From the NCBI GenBank assembly GCA_021813655.1, contig JAKAJU010000084.1, positions 1 to 39,697 of the forward strand: a stretch of DNA of 39,697 nucleotides. The letters run 5' to 3'. The DNA comes from Chloroflexota bacterium (GTDB taxonomy: Bacteria; Chloroflexota; Limnocylindria; Limnocylindrales; CSP1-4). A model generated the notes under the pieces. It worked only from the letters and a program-made list of their open reading frames with translations, was not told the DNA's origin and did no database searches. Numbering within the stretch: the stretch's first letter is position 1; every line of letters begins with the position of its first letter. The translations under genes were made by a program, and so were the position numbers. Shown here piece after piece: positions 10,682 through 24,222 of this stretch.

Positions 10682-10689
10682 GCTACACT
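10682..10689 (+). promoter_or_regulatory. -10-like element for rpsB (cgTGCTACACT; TGC lies at 10681-10683)
   Basis: TACACT at 10684-10689 in the same context as the other promoter-like elements; about 150-nt leader before rpsB. Confidence 0.4.
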
Positions 10690-10839
10690 CCCCGCGGCCG
10701 TCAACCACGTCGGTCGGCGCCCGCGAGGGCGCGATCACACACGCGCGAGCACACCCGAGCACCGGGGCGGTGCCGGCCGGACGGATCCGGCGGTATCCCG
10801 GGATCGACGCGCGGAGGCATAACCGCAGGAGGTCTGTTC

Positions 10840-11742
10840 GTGTCCACCGTCTCCATGCGCCAGCTCCTCGAGGCCGGCGTCCACTTCGGCCACCAGACGC
10901 GGCGCTGGAACCCGAAGATGCGCCCGTTCATCTACGCGGAGCGCAACGGGATCCACATCATCGATCTCGCCCAGACGGCGAAGCGACTCGACGGCGCCAT
11001 CGACGCGGTCCGCGAGACGACCGCACGCGGCGAGTCGATCCTCTTCGTCGGGACGAAGAAGCAGGCCCAGGCCGCGATCGCCCAGGAGGCGGATCGGGCG
11101 AGCCAGCCCTACGTGAACCACCGCTGGCTCGGCGGCATGCTCACGAACTTCGTGACGATCAAGAAGCGTCTGGGCCTCCTCGACCAGCTCGAGGCCCGAA
11201 AGGCCGCCGGCGACTTCGAACGGATGACGAAGAAGGAGGCCGCGAAGCTCGACGAGGAGCTCCGCAAGCTCGAGCTGACGCTCGGCGGGATCCGCAAGAT
11301 GCGCCGTCTGCCGGGGATGGTCTTCATCATCGACCCCGCCCGCGAGCGGATCGCGGTGACCGAGGCCCGCAAGCTCGAGATCCCGATCGTCGGCACCGGC
11401 GACACGAACGTGGACCCGGACGATCTCGACTACATCATCCCGGCGAACGACGACGCGATCCGGGCGATCCGGCTCCTCGCGTCGGTGATCGCCGACGCGG
11501 CGATCGAGGGCATGCGCGAGCGCGGCAGTCGCACCGCACCCGAGCCGGAGCTCGAGGCCGTCACCGAGGCCGAGGAGATCGGGGCCCCGGCGGAGGACCT
11601 GGTCGCGGCCCTCGCGGCGGGCGGTTCTCTCACGTTCGAGCCGGACGTCGACGAGGACGAGCTCCTGCCGGGCGCCCGCGCGGCCGAGGCTGCCGTGGTC
11701 CCGGGGCCCGAGCCGGACGCGGCGGCCGGGCCCGCCGCCTGA
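10840..11742 (+). CDS. rpsB: 30S ribosomal protein S2
   Basis: [60 protein letters not shown]; acidic/Ala-rich C-terminal tail. Confidence 0.97.
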   Translation: MSTVSMRQLLEAGVHFGHQTRRWNPKMRPFIYAERNGIHIIDLAQTAKRLDGAIDAVRETTARGESILFVGTKKQAQAAIAQEADRASQPYVNHRWLGGMLTNFVTIKKRLGLLDQLEARKAAGDFERMTKKEAAKLDEELRKLELTLGGIRKMRRLPGMVFIIDPARERIAVTEARKLEIPIVGTGDTNVDPDDLDYIIPANDDAIRAIRLLASVIADAAIEGMRERGSRTAPEPELEAVTEAEEIGAPAEDLVAALAAGGSLTFEPDVDEDELLPGARAAEAAVVPGPEPDAAAGPAA

Positions 11743-11769
11743 CACCGAGCCACCCAGCATCACCGCGGA

Positions 11770-11789
11770 CCCGCGCGTCGAGGCGCGGG
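11770..11789 (+). promoter_or_regulatory. rpsB-tsf intergenic hairpin (possible attenuator or processing site)
   Basis: CCCGCGC-GTCGAG-GCGCGGG, perfect 7-bp stem; no strong T-run. Confidence 0.35.
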
Positions 11790-11820
11790 CCGGAGAGAGA
11801 CGACAGGAGAGCGAGACCGC

Positions 11821-13722
<1,902 letters not shown>

Positions 13723-13723
<1 letters not shown>

Positions 13724-14502
13724 TGGGCGATCCGCGCGTGGGTCCCGACAGGGATAGGGACGCGCAGCCCGAGACGGGGACCGGAGGGTGGTCCGGGCAC
13801 GCGCCGGAGCCGGCGTTCGACCCGCTCCCGACCCATGTCGCGATCATCATGGACGGCAACCGGCGCTGGGCACGCGAGCGCGGGCTGCCGGAGGCCGAGG
13901 GCCATACCGCCGGCGTGGACGCGGTCCGACGAACGGTTCGCCACGCCGTCCGCCGCGGGATCCCGATGCTCAGCCTCTACGCCTTCAGCCGGGAGAACTG
14001 GGGTCGCTCCGACACGGAGGTCTCGTTCCTGTTCGCGCTCCTCGAATCCGCGATCCGGACGGAGACGCCGGAGCTCGTCGAGCAGGGCATCGAGGTCAGG
14101 CTTCTCGGCCGCCTCGATGAGCTGCCGGATCAGACGCGCCGATCGATCCAGACGGGTCTCGAGGCGACCCGGGGTGGACCGCGGCTGAAGCTCAACATCG
14201 CCTTCAACTACGGCGGCCGGTCCGAGATCGTCGACGCGGTCCGGGCGATCGTGCGGGCCGGGACGCCCGCCGACGAGATCGACGAGGCGACCGTGGCCGA
14301 CGCGCTGTACACGGCCGGGATGCCCGATCCCGACCTGGTCATCCGGACGGGCGGGGAGCAGCGGCTCTCGAACTTCCTCATCTGGCAGTCGGCGTACGCC
14401 GAGTTCGTGTCGACGCCCGTGCAGTGGCCGGCGTTCGGGGCGGAGGCGCTCGACGACGCGCTCTCCGATTACGCACGCAGATCGCGCCGGTTCGGGCGGT
14501 AG
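13723..14502 (+). CDS. uppS: Isoprenyl (undecaprenyl) diphosphate synthase
   Basis: [73 protein letters not shown] start overlaps the frr stop (TAGTG). Confidence 0.95.
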
Positions 14503-14504
14503 CC

Positions 14505-15332
14505 GTGCTCGTCGACCGAGCGAAGAGCCTCGTCATCCTCGTCCCCGTCGTCATCGCGCTCGTCGTCGTCGGCCAGCCGTGGTTCACCCTCGGTGTCGCG
14601 GCGATCGCGGCCGCGGCCGCCTGGGAGGCGTTCCGCCTCCTCCGCGGCGCGGGCCTCGAGGCCCTCGCGCCGGTCGGGATCCTCGCGGCCGTCGCGATCG
14701 TCCTCGAGCCGGCGGTCCCGGGCGCTTCCTTCGCAGGGACCGGCGTGGTCGTGGGGCTCGCGATCGTCCTCGCCGGGGTTGCCGCCCTCGGCCAGACGGA
14801 CACCCGTCGGGGGTTCGAGGCATGGATGGCGACCGTCTTCGGCGCGATGTACGTGGGGCTCCTGGCATTCCTGCCGCGGCTCTGGGAGGCCGCTCCCGGG
14901 GTCCCGTCGACGGCGCCCGCGGACGCGATCGGAGCCGGTTGTGCGTGGTTCGTGCTCCTGCTCCTGACCGTCTGGTCGTACGACACGGGAGCGTTCCTCG
15001 TCGGCCGCCAGATCGGCCGCCACAAGTTCCTCACGCACGTGTCGCCGTCGAAGTCGATCGAGGGCCTCGTCGGCGGCGTGCTCGCTGCGACGGTCGTCGG
15101 GATCGCGGGGTTCTGGCTCCTCGGCCAGCCGATCGTCGCCGGGATCCTGTGGGGTCCCGTCGTCGCGATCGCCGCCCAGGCGGGTGACCTCGCCGAATCG
15201 CTGCTCAAGCGCGCCGCCGGCGCGAAGGACTCGAGCGACCTGATCCCCGGCCACGGCGGGATCCTCGACCGGGTCGACTCGTTCCTCTTCGCCGCGCCGG
15301 TCGCCGTCCTATATGTCGTCCTCCTCGGTTGA
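14505..15332 (+). CDS. cdsA: Phosphatidate cytidylyltransferase
   Basis: Multi-TM; C-terminal [16 protein letters not shown]...[40 protein letters not shown]. Confidence 0.94.
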   Translation: MLVDRAKSLVILVPVVIALVVVGQPWFTLGVAAIAAAAAWEAFRLLRGAGLEALAPVGILAAVAIVLEPAVPGASFAGTGVVVGLAIVLAGVAALGQTDTRRGFEAWMATVFGAMYVGLLAFLPRLWEAAPGVPSTAPADAIGAGCAWFVLLLLTVWSYDTGAFLVGRQIGRHKFLTHVSPSKSIEGLVGGVLAATVVGIAGFWLLGQPIVAGILWGPVVAIAAQAGDLAESLLKRAAGAKDSSDLIPGHGGILDRVDSFLFAAPVAVLYVVLLG

Positions 15333-15366
15333 CGGCCGCCGCACCGCGCCGGGAGGGACGCCGGCC

Positions 15367-16596
15367 GTGACCGACCCGGTGCGCGTGGCGGTCATCGGCT
15401 CGGGCGGCTCCATCGGCCGCCAGACCGTCGACGTCCTCGCGGCCCTCGGTGGCGGATACCGCGTCACCGCCCTCGCGACCCGCGGCCAGGCGGTCGTCCT
15501 CCAGGAGCAGGCCGCCCGCCTCCGTCCCGCAGCCGTCTCGCTCGCCGACGATGCGGCGCTCGACGAGCTCGACCTCCCGGACGGCACCGAGCGGGTCGGC
15601 GGCGGCGACGCGCTCGTGGAGCTCGCGACGCGCGAGGACGTGGATCTCGTCGTCGTGGGCACCGGCGGGATCGTGAGCCTTCGCCCGGTCCTCGCGGCGC
15701 TCGCAGCCGGCAAGATCGTCGCCACGGCGAACAAGGAGGTCCTCGTGGCCGCTGGTCATCTCGTCATGCCGCTCGCGCGCGCACGCGCCGCGGCCGTGGC
15801 GGCGGCCGACCCGACGAGCCCGATGGCGAGCCCGCTGGGCTGGCTGCGGCCGATCGACTCGGAGCACAGCGCGATCTGGCAGTGCCTTGCGGGCGAGCCG
15901 GGCGAAGGCCTCGAGCGGATCGTCCTCACGGCTTCCGGCGGGCCCTTCCGGCACATGGCCGTCGAACGCCTGGCGCGCGTGACGCCGGAGGAGGCGCTCC
16001 GCCACCCTACGTGGACGATGGGGGCGAAGATCACGATCGACTCCGCGACGCTCGCGAACAAGGGCCTGGAGGTCATCGAGGCCCACTGGCTCTACGATGT
16101 CGCGTACGACGCGATCGACGTCGTCGTCCACCCGCAGAGCGTCGTCCACTCGGCCGTCCTCTTCCGGGACGGTTCGCTGAAGGCGCAGCTCGGTACCCCA
16201 GACATGCGGATCCCCATCCAGTACGCGCTCACGTTCCCGCGTCGGCTTCCGTCGCCGGCCCGCCCGCCAGACCTCGTGGCGATGGGCTCGCTGACATTCG
16301 AGGCGCCGGACGAATCGCGGTTCCCGGCACTGCGCATCGCGCGCGACGCCGGCCGCGCCGGCCCGTGGTCCACCGCGGCGCTCATCGTCGCGGACGAGGT
16401 CGCGGTCCCGCGCTTCCTCGAGGGATCGCTCGGCTTCACCGGGATCGCGCGCCTCCTCGAGGCGGCCGTCCGGCGCTTCGGGTCCGGCCACGACGCCCCG
16501 CCCGGCCTCGACGACCTCGCCTCGCTCGACGCCGAGGTCCGCGCGGCGTTCGCCCGAGGTGCCTGGTCAGAGCCGGCCGCGGGAGACCTGGCCTGA
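15367..16596 (+). CDS. dxr: 1-deoxy-D-xylulose 5-phosphate reductoisomerase
   Basis: [84 protein letters not shown] at 15367 has GGAGGG upstream; ATG at 15313 is an alternative. Confidence 0.95.
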   Translation: MTDPVRVAVIGSGGSIGRQTVDVLAALGGGYRVTALATRGQAVVLQEQAARLRPAAVSLADDAALDELDLPDGTERVGGGDALVELATREDVDLVVVGTGGIVSLRPVLAALAAGKIVATANKEVLVAAGHLVMPLARARAAAVAAADPTSPMASPLGWLRPIDSEHSAIWQCLAGEPGEGLERIVLTASGGPFRHMAVERLARVTPEEALRHPTWTMGAKITIDSATLANKGLEVIEAHWLYDVAYDAIDVVVHPQSVVHSAVLFRDGSLKAQLGTPDMRIPIQYALTFPRRLPSPARPPDLVAMGSLTFEAPDESRFPALRIARDAGRAGPWSTAALIVADEVAVPRFLEGSLGFTGIARLLEAAVRRFGSGHDAPPGLDDLASLDAEVRAAFARGAWSEPAAGDLA

Positions 16597-17692
16597 TGCC
16601 GCTCGTCCAGTCCGCGATCACGATCGTCCTGTTCATCGCGATCCTCTTCGTCGTCGTCCTCGTGCACGAGGTCGGCCACTTCATCGCGTCGCGCGCGGCG
16701 CGCGTCCGCGTCCACGAGTTCGGGATCGGGTTCCCGCCCAGGGCGAAGGTCCTCGGGTCGGACCACGAGACGCTCTACACGCTCAACTGGCTCCCGATCG
16801 GCGGGTTCGTCAAGCTCGAAGGCGAGGACGGCGACTCGGAGGACGAGCGATCGTTCACGCGCGCGCGCCTCCCGGTGAAGGTCGGGATCCTCGTCGCGGG
16901 CGTCCTCATGAACGTGCTGCTCGCGTTCGTCATCTTCTTCGGGATCGCGTTGCTCGCGACCCCGCTGGCGAAGATCACGTGGGACGACGTCCAGGCCGAT
17001 TCGCCCGCAGCGACGGCGGGGCTCATCGCCGGCGACGGCCTGTACGCGATCGACGGGCGGACCTTCGACTACTTCGCGGGACCCGACCCGGTCATCGCCG
17101 AGCTCCGCGCCCACGCGGGGCAGCAGGTCGTGCTCGGCATCGTCCACGCGGACGGCTCGAAGGCGGACGTCACGGCCACGCTCCGGCCGGAGTCCGAGAT
17201 CGGACCGACGAAGGGCGCCCTCGGGATCAGCGGCCTGCGCTTCACGCCGACCGGAGACTACGCGCAGACGGACTTCGTCACCGCGCTCCGACTCGGTGCC
17301 CAGCGGACGGTCTCGGCGCTCCTCCTCATCGTGGAGGGGCTGGGACAGCTCGCCTCGTCGATCTTCGCGCACCCCACGACGGCGCCGCCGGTCACCGGGC
17401 CGGTGGGGATCGCGGTCCAGGTCGGCGACGTCTTCTGGCAGCTCGGGCCGATCTTCACCCTCTACTTCGTCGGGCTCCTCTCGGCCAACCTCGCGCTCGT
17501 CAACATCCTCCCGTTCCCGCCGCTCGACGGCGGGCGGGTCCTCATGACGCTCATCAAGTCGGTCGCGGGCGCCCGGCTGTCCGTCCAGGCCGAGCGCCTC
17601 ACGTACCTGGTCGGCTTCGTCGCCCTCTTCGGCCTCATCATCTGGATCACGTTCTTCGACGTCATCCGCCAGATCGCCGGCGGGGCGACACC

Positions 17693-17696
<4 letters not shown>
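16596..17696 (+). CDS. rseP: Site-2 protease RseP (M50 metalloprotease, PDZ)
   Basis: HEVGHF zinc motif, [18 protein letters not shown]-terminal [19 protein letters not shown]. Confidence 0.95.
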
Positions 17697-18934
<1,238 letters not shown>

Positions 18935-18976
18935 CCGATCCCGCCGCGGGCGCGCACACCCGCCCAGGGCCGCTCA

Positions 18977-19005
18977 TTGAGGGTCCACGGGGTCGGGTGT
19001 ATACT
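18977..19005 (+). promoter_or_regulatory. Sigma70-type promoter for the nusA operon (TTGAGG-17-TATACT)
   Basis: TTGAGG 18977-18982, 17-nt spacer, TATACT 19000-19005 with extended TG. Confidence 0.7.
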
Positions 19006-19032
19006 CCCGTGCACTGCGATCCGGCCTCTCCG

Positions 19033-19058
19033 AACGCGGGCATGACCCGCGTTTCTTC
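19033..19058 (+). terminator. Intrinsic-terminator-like hairpin in the nusA leader
   Basis: AACGCGGG-CATGA-CCCGCGTT followed by TCTTC; between the predicted promoter and the nusA start. Confidence 0.5.
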
Positions 19059-19093
19059 GTGAGTGGGGCCTGAATCACGGAAGGAGGCGCGAG

Positions 19094-20314
19094 GTGAGCC
19101 GGGACTTCATCGGTGCGCTCCTCCAGCTCAACGCCGAGAAGGGCGTCCCCCAGGAGCACCTCGTCCGGACCGTCGAGGACGCGATCCAGTCCGCGTACCG
19201 CCGCTTCAGCGGTGACGAGGACGTCCACGTCCGCATCGACCCCGAGTCGGGACGCATCCGCGTCTTCCGCGCGCGTCGCGTCGTCGTCGAGATCGAGGAC
19301 GAGGCGACCGAGATGACCGCAGAGCAGGCGCGTGCCTATCAGCCGGACGCGGAGGTGGGCGACCTCGTCGAGACCGAGGAGCTCGATCCGGAGCATTTCG
19401 GCCGCATCCACGCGCAGACCGCCAAGCAGGTCGTCCTCCAGCGGCTGCGCGAGGCCGAGCGCGACGTCGTCTTCGAGCAGTACGCGAACCGCGAGGGCGA
19501 GCTCATCACCGGGACGGTGAAGGGCGTCGAGCCTCGAGCGATCATCCTCGACGTCGGGAAGGCCGAGGCGATCCTCGCCGTGACCGAGCAGTCCGCGACG
19601 GAGCACTACCGGATCGGCCAGAACGTGAAGGCGTACGTCCTCGAGGTCCGTCGCTCCACCAAGGGGCCCCAGGTCCTCGTGAGCAGGACGCACAAGGGAT
19701 TCCTCCGCCGGCTCTTCGAGCTGGAGGTCCCGGAGATCCACAACGGGACCGTCGAGATCAAGGCGATCGCGCGCGAGCCGGGCAGTCGCTCCAAGGTGGC
19801 CGTGGCGTCGCGGCAGGAAGGGCTCGATCCGGTCGGGGCGACCGTTGGCCAGCGCGGCGCGCGGGTCCAGGCGGTCGTGGCCGAGCTCGGCGGCGAGAAG
19901 ATCGACGTCATCCCGTGGAACGAGGATCCGGCCGTCTTCGTGGCGAATGCCCTGAGCCCCGCGCAGGTCGTCGGGGTGCGGATCGACGAGGAGCACCGGA
20001 TCGCGTCCGTCACCGTCCCCGAGCGGATGCTGTCGCTCGCGATCGGCCGCGAAGGCCAGAATGCGCGGCTCGCCGCGAAGCTCACCGGCTGGCGGATCGA
20101 CATCCGCTCGGACGTCCCGCAGCCCGAGGCCGTCGCGGCGCCGGAGCCGGCGGCGGCAGGCGATCCCCTCGGGGCTGTGCAGGCCGGCGACCCGGCCCCC
20201 GGCGAGCCCGCGACACCGGCGGTCGCGGCGATGCCCGCACCCGTCGAGGCGGCCGCCGTCGCACCCGCCCGTGCGAAGCGGGCGGCCAAGCGTTCCGAGG
20301 AGGCAGTGCCGTAG
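19094..20314 (+). CDS. nusA: Transcription termination/antitermination factor NusA
   Basis: S1 + KH domains: VSRTHKGFLRRLFELEVPEIHNGTVEIKAIAREPGSRSKVAVAS; VGATVGQRGARVQAVVAELGGEKIDVIPWNEDPAVFVANALSPAQV; Ala/Pro-rich tail. SD AAGGAGG. Confidence 0.97.
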   Translation: MSRDFIGALLQLNAEKGVPQEHLVRTVEDAIQSAYRRFSGDEDVHVRIDPESGRIRVFRARRVVVEIEDEATEMTAEQARAYQPDAEVGDLVETEELDPEHFGRIHAQTAKQVVLQRLREAERDVVFEQYANREGELITGTVKGVEPRAIILDVGKAEAILAVTEQSATEHYRIGQNVKAYVLEVRRSTKGPQVLVSRTHKGFLRRLFELEVPEIHNGTVEIKAIAREPGSRSKVAVASRQEGLDPVGATVGQRGARVQAVVAELGGEKIDVIPWNEDPAVFVANALSPAQVVGVRIDEEHRIASVTVPERMLSLAIGREGQNARLAAKLTGWRIDIRSDVPQPEAVAAPEPAAAGDPLGAVQAGDPAPGEPATPAVAAMPAPVEAAAVAPARAKRAAKRSEEAVP

Positions 20315-20643
20315 CGACCACCGCCACCGCTCGAGCGAGCACGCGCCGACCGCCCGCGCGGTCGTGCGTGGGTTGCCGCGCCGTGCGCGACAAGCGCGAC
20401 CTCACGCGCGTCGTCCGCACGCCGGACGGACGGGTGGTCCTCGATCCCACGGGTCGCCTCGGCGGCCGCGGGGCGTATCTCTGCGACGATCCGGCCTGCC
20501 GCGCGGCAGCCGTGAAGAAGGGCGCCCTGGCGCGGGCGCTCGCGGTCCCGATCCCCGGCGCGCTCCGTGCGGAGCTGCTCGGGTCGCCCGCACCCGAATC
20601 GATGACGACGACCGACGAAGGAGGAGCCCGTGGCCAGGAGTAG
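20311..20643 (+). CDS. ylxR: YlxR family RNA-binding protein (start codon uncertain; candidate GTA)
   Basis: RSCVGCRAVRDKRDLTRVVRTPDGRVVLDPTGRLGGRGAYLCDDPACRAAAVKKGALARAL; nusA-ylxR-infB order. No in-frame ATG/GTG/TTG close upstream. Confidence 0.85.
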   Translation, partial: VATTATARASTRRPPARSCVGCRAVRDKRDLTRVVRTPDGRVVLDPTGRLGGRGAYLCDDPACRAAAVKKGALARALAVPIPGALRAELLGSPAPESMTTTDEGGARGQE

Positions 20644-22522
20644 GAGCGGGACCCGCGGTAAGCGCGGGCCCAGGAAGCCGCCGCGGCGCGAATTCGCCGG
20701 CGGGGCCGCCGTCCAGACGCTGGACCCGTCCGCGGTCGGACCGGTCGAGATCCCTGCGACGATCACCGTGAAGGACCTCGCGGACCTCCTGCGGGTGAAT
20801 CCGGCGGATGTGATCCGCGAGCTCATCAAGAGCGGGATCTTCGCGACGATCAATCAGCTCATCGACCGCGAGACCGCGACGCTCGTCGCGGGCGAGCTCG
20901 GCTACGAGGTGGGCGAGGCCGCCGCTCCCGAGGCCGTGGAGACCGAGACGGAGGCGGTCGCCGAGGCGGCGAAGCCGTCGATCTTCGACGAGGACGCGTC
21001 CGCCGACCTCCAGACCCGGGCCCCGATCGTCACGGTCATGGGCCACGTCGACCACGGCAAGACGAGCCTCCTCGACGCGATCCGGAGCACCGCCGTCGCA
21101 TCGGGCGAGCGCGGCGGCATCACGCAGCACATCGGCGCCTCCGAGGTCACGAAGAACGGCCGCCGGATCGCCTTCCTCGATACGCCCGGCCACGAGGCCT
21201 TCACCGCCATGCGGGCGCGCGGCGCCCGCGTGACCGATATCGCGATCATCGTCGTGGCGGCCGACGACGGCGTCATGCCCCAGACGCTCGAGGCGATCAG
21301 CCACGCGCGGGCCGCCAAGGTCCCGATCGTCGTCGCGCTCAACAAGATCGACAAGCCTGACGCGAACCCGGACCGCGTGAAGAACGAGCTGGCCGAGGCC
21401 AACGTCATCATCGAGGAGTACGGCGGCGACGTCCCGATGGTCGCCGTGTCCGCCAAGGCGCGGACGGGTCTCGAGGACCTTCTCGAGGTCGTCCTGCTCG
21501 TCGCGGACCTCCAGGAGCTGAAGGCCGACCCCAAGCGCCCGGCGGCAGGCACGATCGTGGAGGCCGAGCTCGACAAGGGCCGTGGCCCGGTCGCCACGGT
21601 CCTCGTCCAGACGGGGACGCTGCGGATCGGCGACGCGGTCGTCGTCGGCCAGACGTTCGGGAAGGTGCGCGCCCTCGAGGATGCACGCGGCAAGCGTGTG
21701 ACCAAGGCAGGACCGTCGAGCGCCGTCGTCGTCCTCGGGATCAGCGACGTCCCCGGCGCGGGCGACGTCCTCGAGGTCGTCGAGGACGAGCGGAAGGCTC
21801 GCGCGATCGCAGAGGCGCGGCGAGCCGCCGCCGCGGCGAAGGAGTCGGGCAGCGGGCGCGCCACTCTCGAGGACCTCTACCGCCAGATCCAGGCCGGTCA
21901 GGCGAAGGAGCTGCGGATCGTCCTCAAGGCGGACGTCGCGGGATCGCTCGGCGCGATCACCCACGCGCTCGAGCAGATCGCCACCGACGAGGTGAAGATC
22001 AACGTCCTGCACGAGGGCGCCGGTGACATCACGGACAACGACATCCTGCTCGCGTCCGCATCCGACGCCATCGTCGTCGGCTTCAGCACCGGCATCACGC
22101 CGACGGCGAAGCGCGCGGCCGAGGCGGAGGGCGTGGACGTCCGGAGCTACGACATCATCTACAAGCTCACCGACGACATCGAAGCAGCCCTCTCGGGCAT
22201 GCTCGAGCCCGTCCTCGTCGAGCAGGTGGAAGGTCGCGCCGAGGTCCGGCAGATCTTCCGGGTCGGGAAGTCGACGGTCATCGCCGGGTGCTACGTCACC
22301 GAGGGACGGATCGTGCGCAGCAGCGGCGCCCGCGTCTGGCGCGGCGGCAAGGTGGTCGCGACCGACCGGATCGAGTCCCTGCGGCGATTCCGCGACGACG
22401 TCCGCGAGGTCACCCAGAACTTCGAGTGCGGCATCGGTCTCGACGGCTTCCACGACATCGTGGAGGGCGACGTCATCGAGTCGTTCACGCAGCAGCAGGT
22501 GAGCCGCGCGGTCGGGCGCTGA
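20630..22522 (+). CDS. infB: Translation initiation factor IF-2
   Basis: [68 protein letters not shown]. Confidence 0.98.
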   Translation: MARSRSGTRGKRGPRKPPRREFAGGAAVQTLDPSAVGPVEIPATITVKDLADLLRVNPADVIRELIKSGIFATINQLIDRETATLVAGELGYEVGEAAAPEAVETETEAVAEAAKPSIFDEDASADLQTRAPIVTVMGHVDHGKTSLLDAIRSTAVASGERGGITQHIGASEVTKNGRRIAFLDTPGHEAFTAMRARGARVTDIAIIVVAADDGVMPQTLEAISHARAAKVPIVVALNKIDKPDANPDRVKNELAEANVIIEEYGGDVPMVAVSAKARTGLEDLLEVVLLVADLQELKADPKRPAAGTIVEAELDKGRGPVATVLVQTGTLRIGDAVVVGQTFGKVRALEDARGKRVTKAGPSSAVVVLGISDVPGAGDVLEVVEDERKARAIAEARRAAAAAKESGSGRATLEDLYRQIQAGQAKELRIVLKADVAGSLGAITHALEQIATDEVKINVLHEGAGDITDNDILLASASDAIVVGFSTGITPTAKRAAEAEGVDVRSYDIIYKLTDDIEAALSGMLEPVLVEQVEGRAEVRQIFRVGKSTVIAGCYVTEGRIVRSSGARVWRGGKVVATDRIESLRRFRDDVREVTQNFECGIGLDGFHDIVEGDVIESFTQQQVSRAVGR

Positions 22523-22549
22523 CGCGTCCTGCCGGCCGCGGCGCCCACC

Positions 22550-23185
22550 ATGAGCCAGCGCCTCGACCGCGTCGACGAGCTCCTGCGCCAGGAGATCGGG
22601 GCGATCCTGGAGCGCGAGGTCAGCGATCCGCGCATCGGGTTCGTCACGGTCACCCGCGTCGAGACGTCGCCGGACCTCGCCCATGCCCGCGTGTGGGTGA
22701 GCATCATCGGGACGCCCGACGAGCGGAAGGAGACGATGCGCGCCCTCGAGCGTGCCATGCCGTTCGTCCGCCGCAGGGTCGGCGGCCGGATCCACATCAA
22801 GCGGATCCCCGCTCTCCACGTCCACCTCGACGCGTCGATCGAGCGAGGGGCGCGCGTCCTGAAGCTCATCGACGAGATCGGAGCCGGGAAGGCGGGTGAC
22901 CCGCTCGCGCCGGACGCGACCGTCCTGCCCGGGGAGACGCTCCCGACGCCGACACGGCGGCGCGCGCAGCCCGAGGACGCACCGGAGGAGCCTGCGCCCG
23001 AGGGTGATCCCGGTGGGCCGGCAGGGCAGGGGACCGACGTCGCGCCAGCCCGCGCGGGCGCGACGGTCGCACCGCGTGGAGCGCGGAAGGGTTCGGCGCG
23101 TGCCGGCACAGGCGGCGGATCGGGGCCGCACGGCGGATCGGGGCCGCACGGTGGCCGGCGCACGCACGGGACGGGCGCCCGATGA
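22550..23185 (+). CDS. rbfA: Ribosome-binding factor A with long low-complexity C-terminal tail
   Basis: RLDRVDELLRQEIGAILEREVSDPRIGFVTVTRVETSPDLAHARVWVSIIG...RIPALHVHLDASIERGARVLKLIDEI; tail GGGSGPHGGSGPHGGRRTHGTGAR. Confidence 0.93.
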   Translation: MSQRLDRVDELLRQEIGAILEREVSDPRIGFVTVTRVETSPDLAHARVWVSIIGTPDERKETMRALERAMPFVRRRVGGRIHIKRIPALHVHLDASIERGARVLKLIDEIGAGKAGDPLAPDATVLPGETLPTPTRRRAQPEDAPEEPAPEGDPGGPAGQGTDVAPARAGATVAPRGARKGSARAGTGGGSGPHGGSGPHGGRRTHGTGAR

Positions 23186-24222
23186 AGGGTGCGGCGCAGG
23201 GCGATCCGTCGGCCATCCTCCGGGACCACCTCGGCGCAGTGCCCGACGCGCTCGTCGCGCGGTTCACCGCCGCCGAGCGGATCGTCGCCGTCAGCCACGA
23301 GAACCCCGACGGGGACACGCTCGGCGCCGTCCTTGGCCTCGTGGCGATCGCCGACGCGCTCGGCAAGCGGGCGACGGCCGTGTGCAGTGACCCGATCCCC
23401 GCCATCTACGGGTTCATCCGGGGGATCGACCGGTTCCGGACGGATCCCGAGCCGGACGTCGCCTACGACCTCGTCGTCCTCTGCGACTGCGCCGACGCCG
23501 CGCGGGTCGGCGAGGTCCGCGACCGGCACCCGGCCCTCTTCTCCGCGGACCGTGTGATCTCGATCGACCACCACGCCTCCAACGATCCCGGCCCGACGGA
23601 CTGGGTCGACGCGCGGAGCGCCGCGACGTGCGAGATGGTGGCCCTGCTCGCGGTTCGGCTGGACGTCCCCCTGACGAGCGGCGGCGGCGCGCTCGCGGAC
23701 GCGCTCATGGCCGGCGTCGTCATGGACACGGCGACCTTCCAGCACCCGAACGCGACCCACCGCACGCTCGCCGTCGCCTCGGCCCTCGTCGCCGCGGGCG
23801 CGCCGCTGTCGGACATCTCGCGGCTGCTGTACCGCACGAAGCCGGAGTCGCAGCTGCGGCTCTTCGGGCGGGTCCTCGCGCGGCTGCGGACCACGGATGA
23901 CGGCCTCGTCGTGTGGAGCGAGCTTCTCGAGGACGACCTGGCCGCGACGGGCGCGGACCAGTCGATGAGCGAGGGCATCATCGACCTGATGTCGCAGGCG
24001 GCCGAGGCGGAGGTCGTCCTCCTGCTCAAGGAGCGCGGCGGCGAGACCCGTCTCTCGATCCGCACGAAGGACGGCGGGGTCGACGCGACGCGGCTGGCCG
24101 GGGCGTTCGGGGGCGGCGGTCATGCCCGGGCCTCCGGCGCGACGATCGCGGCGCCGGTCGCCGAGGCCGCCGAGAAGATTCTGCCGGCCGCATCGTCCCT
24201 CGCCAGGGCCGTGGTCAGATGA
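23182..24222 (+). CDS. nrnA: DHH/DHHA1 phosphoesterase (NrnA-like, oligoribonuclease/pAp phosphatase)
   Basis: VAVSHENPDGDTLGAVLGL; SIDHHASND; C-terminal AFGGGGHARASGATI (DHHA1). Confidence 0.92.
   Translation: MKGAAQGDPSAILRDHLGAVPDALVARFTAAERIVAVSHENPDGDTLGAVLGLVAIADALGKRATAVCSDPIPAIYGFIRGIDRFRTDPEPDVAYDLVVLCDCADAARVGEVRDRHPALFSADRVISIDHHASNDPGPTDWVDARSAATCEMVALLAVRLDVPLTSGGGALADALMAGVVMDTATFQHPNATHRTLAVASALVAAGAPLSDISRLLYRTKPESQLRLFGRVLARLRTTDDGLVVWSELLEDDLAATGADQSMSEGIIDLMSQAAEAEVVLLLKERGGETRLSIRTKDGGVDATRLAGAFGGGGHARASGATIAAPVAEAAEKILPAASSLARAVVR

Noticed and set aside
16559-17690. N-terminal half of the 791-aa + ORF upstream of ispG
   Set aside because: Out-of-frame reading of rseP; the real ispG start is GTG 17693 overlapping the rseP stop.
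20402-23167. 921-aa minus-strand ORF opposite ylxR-infB-rbfA
   Set aside because: High-GC antisense shadow ORF: biased Arg/Asp/Gly/Leu composition, no domain signatures, fully opposite conserved genes.
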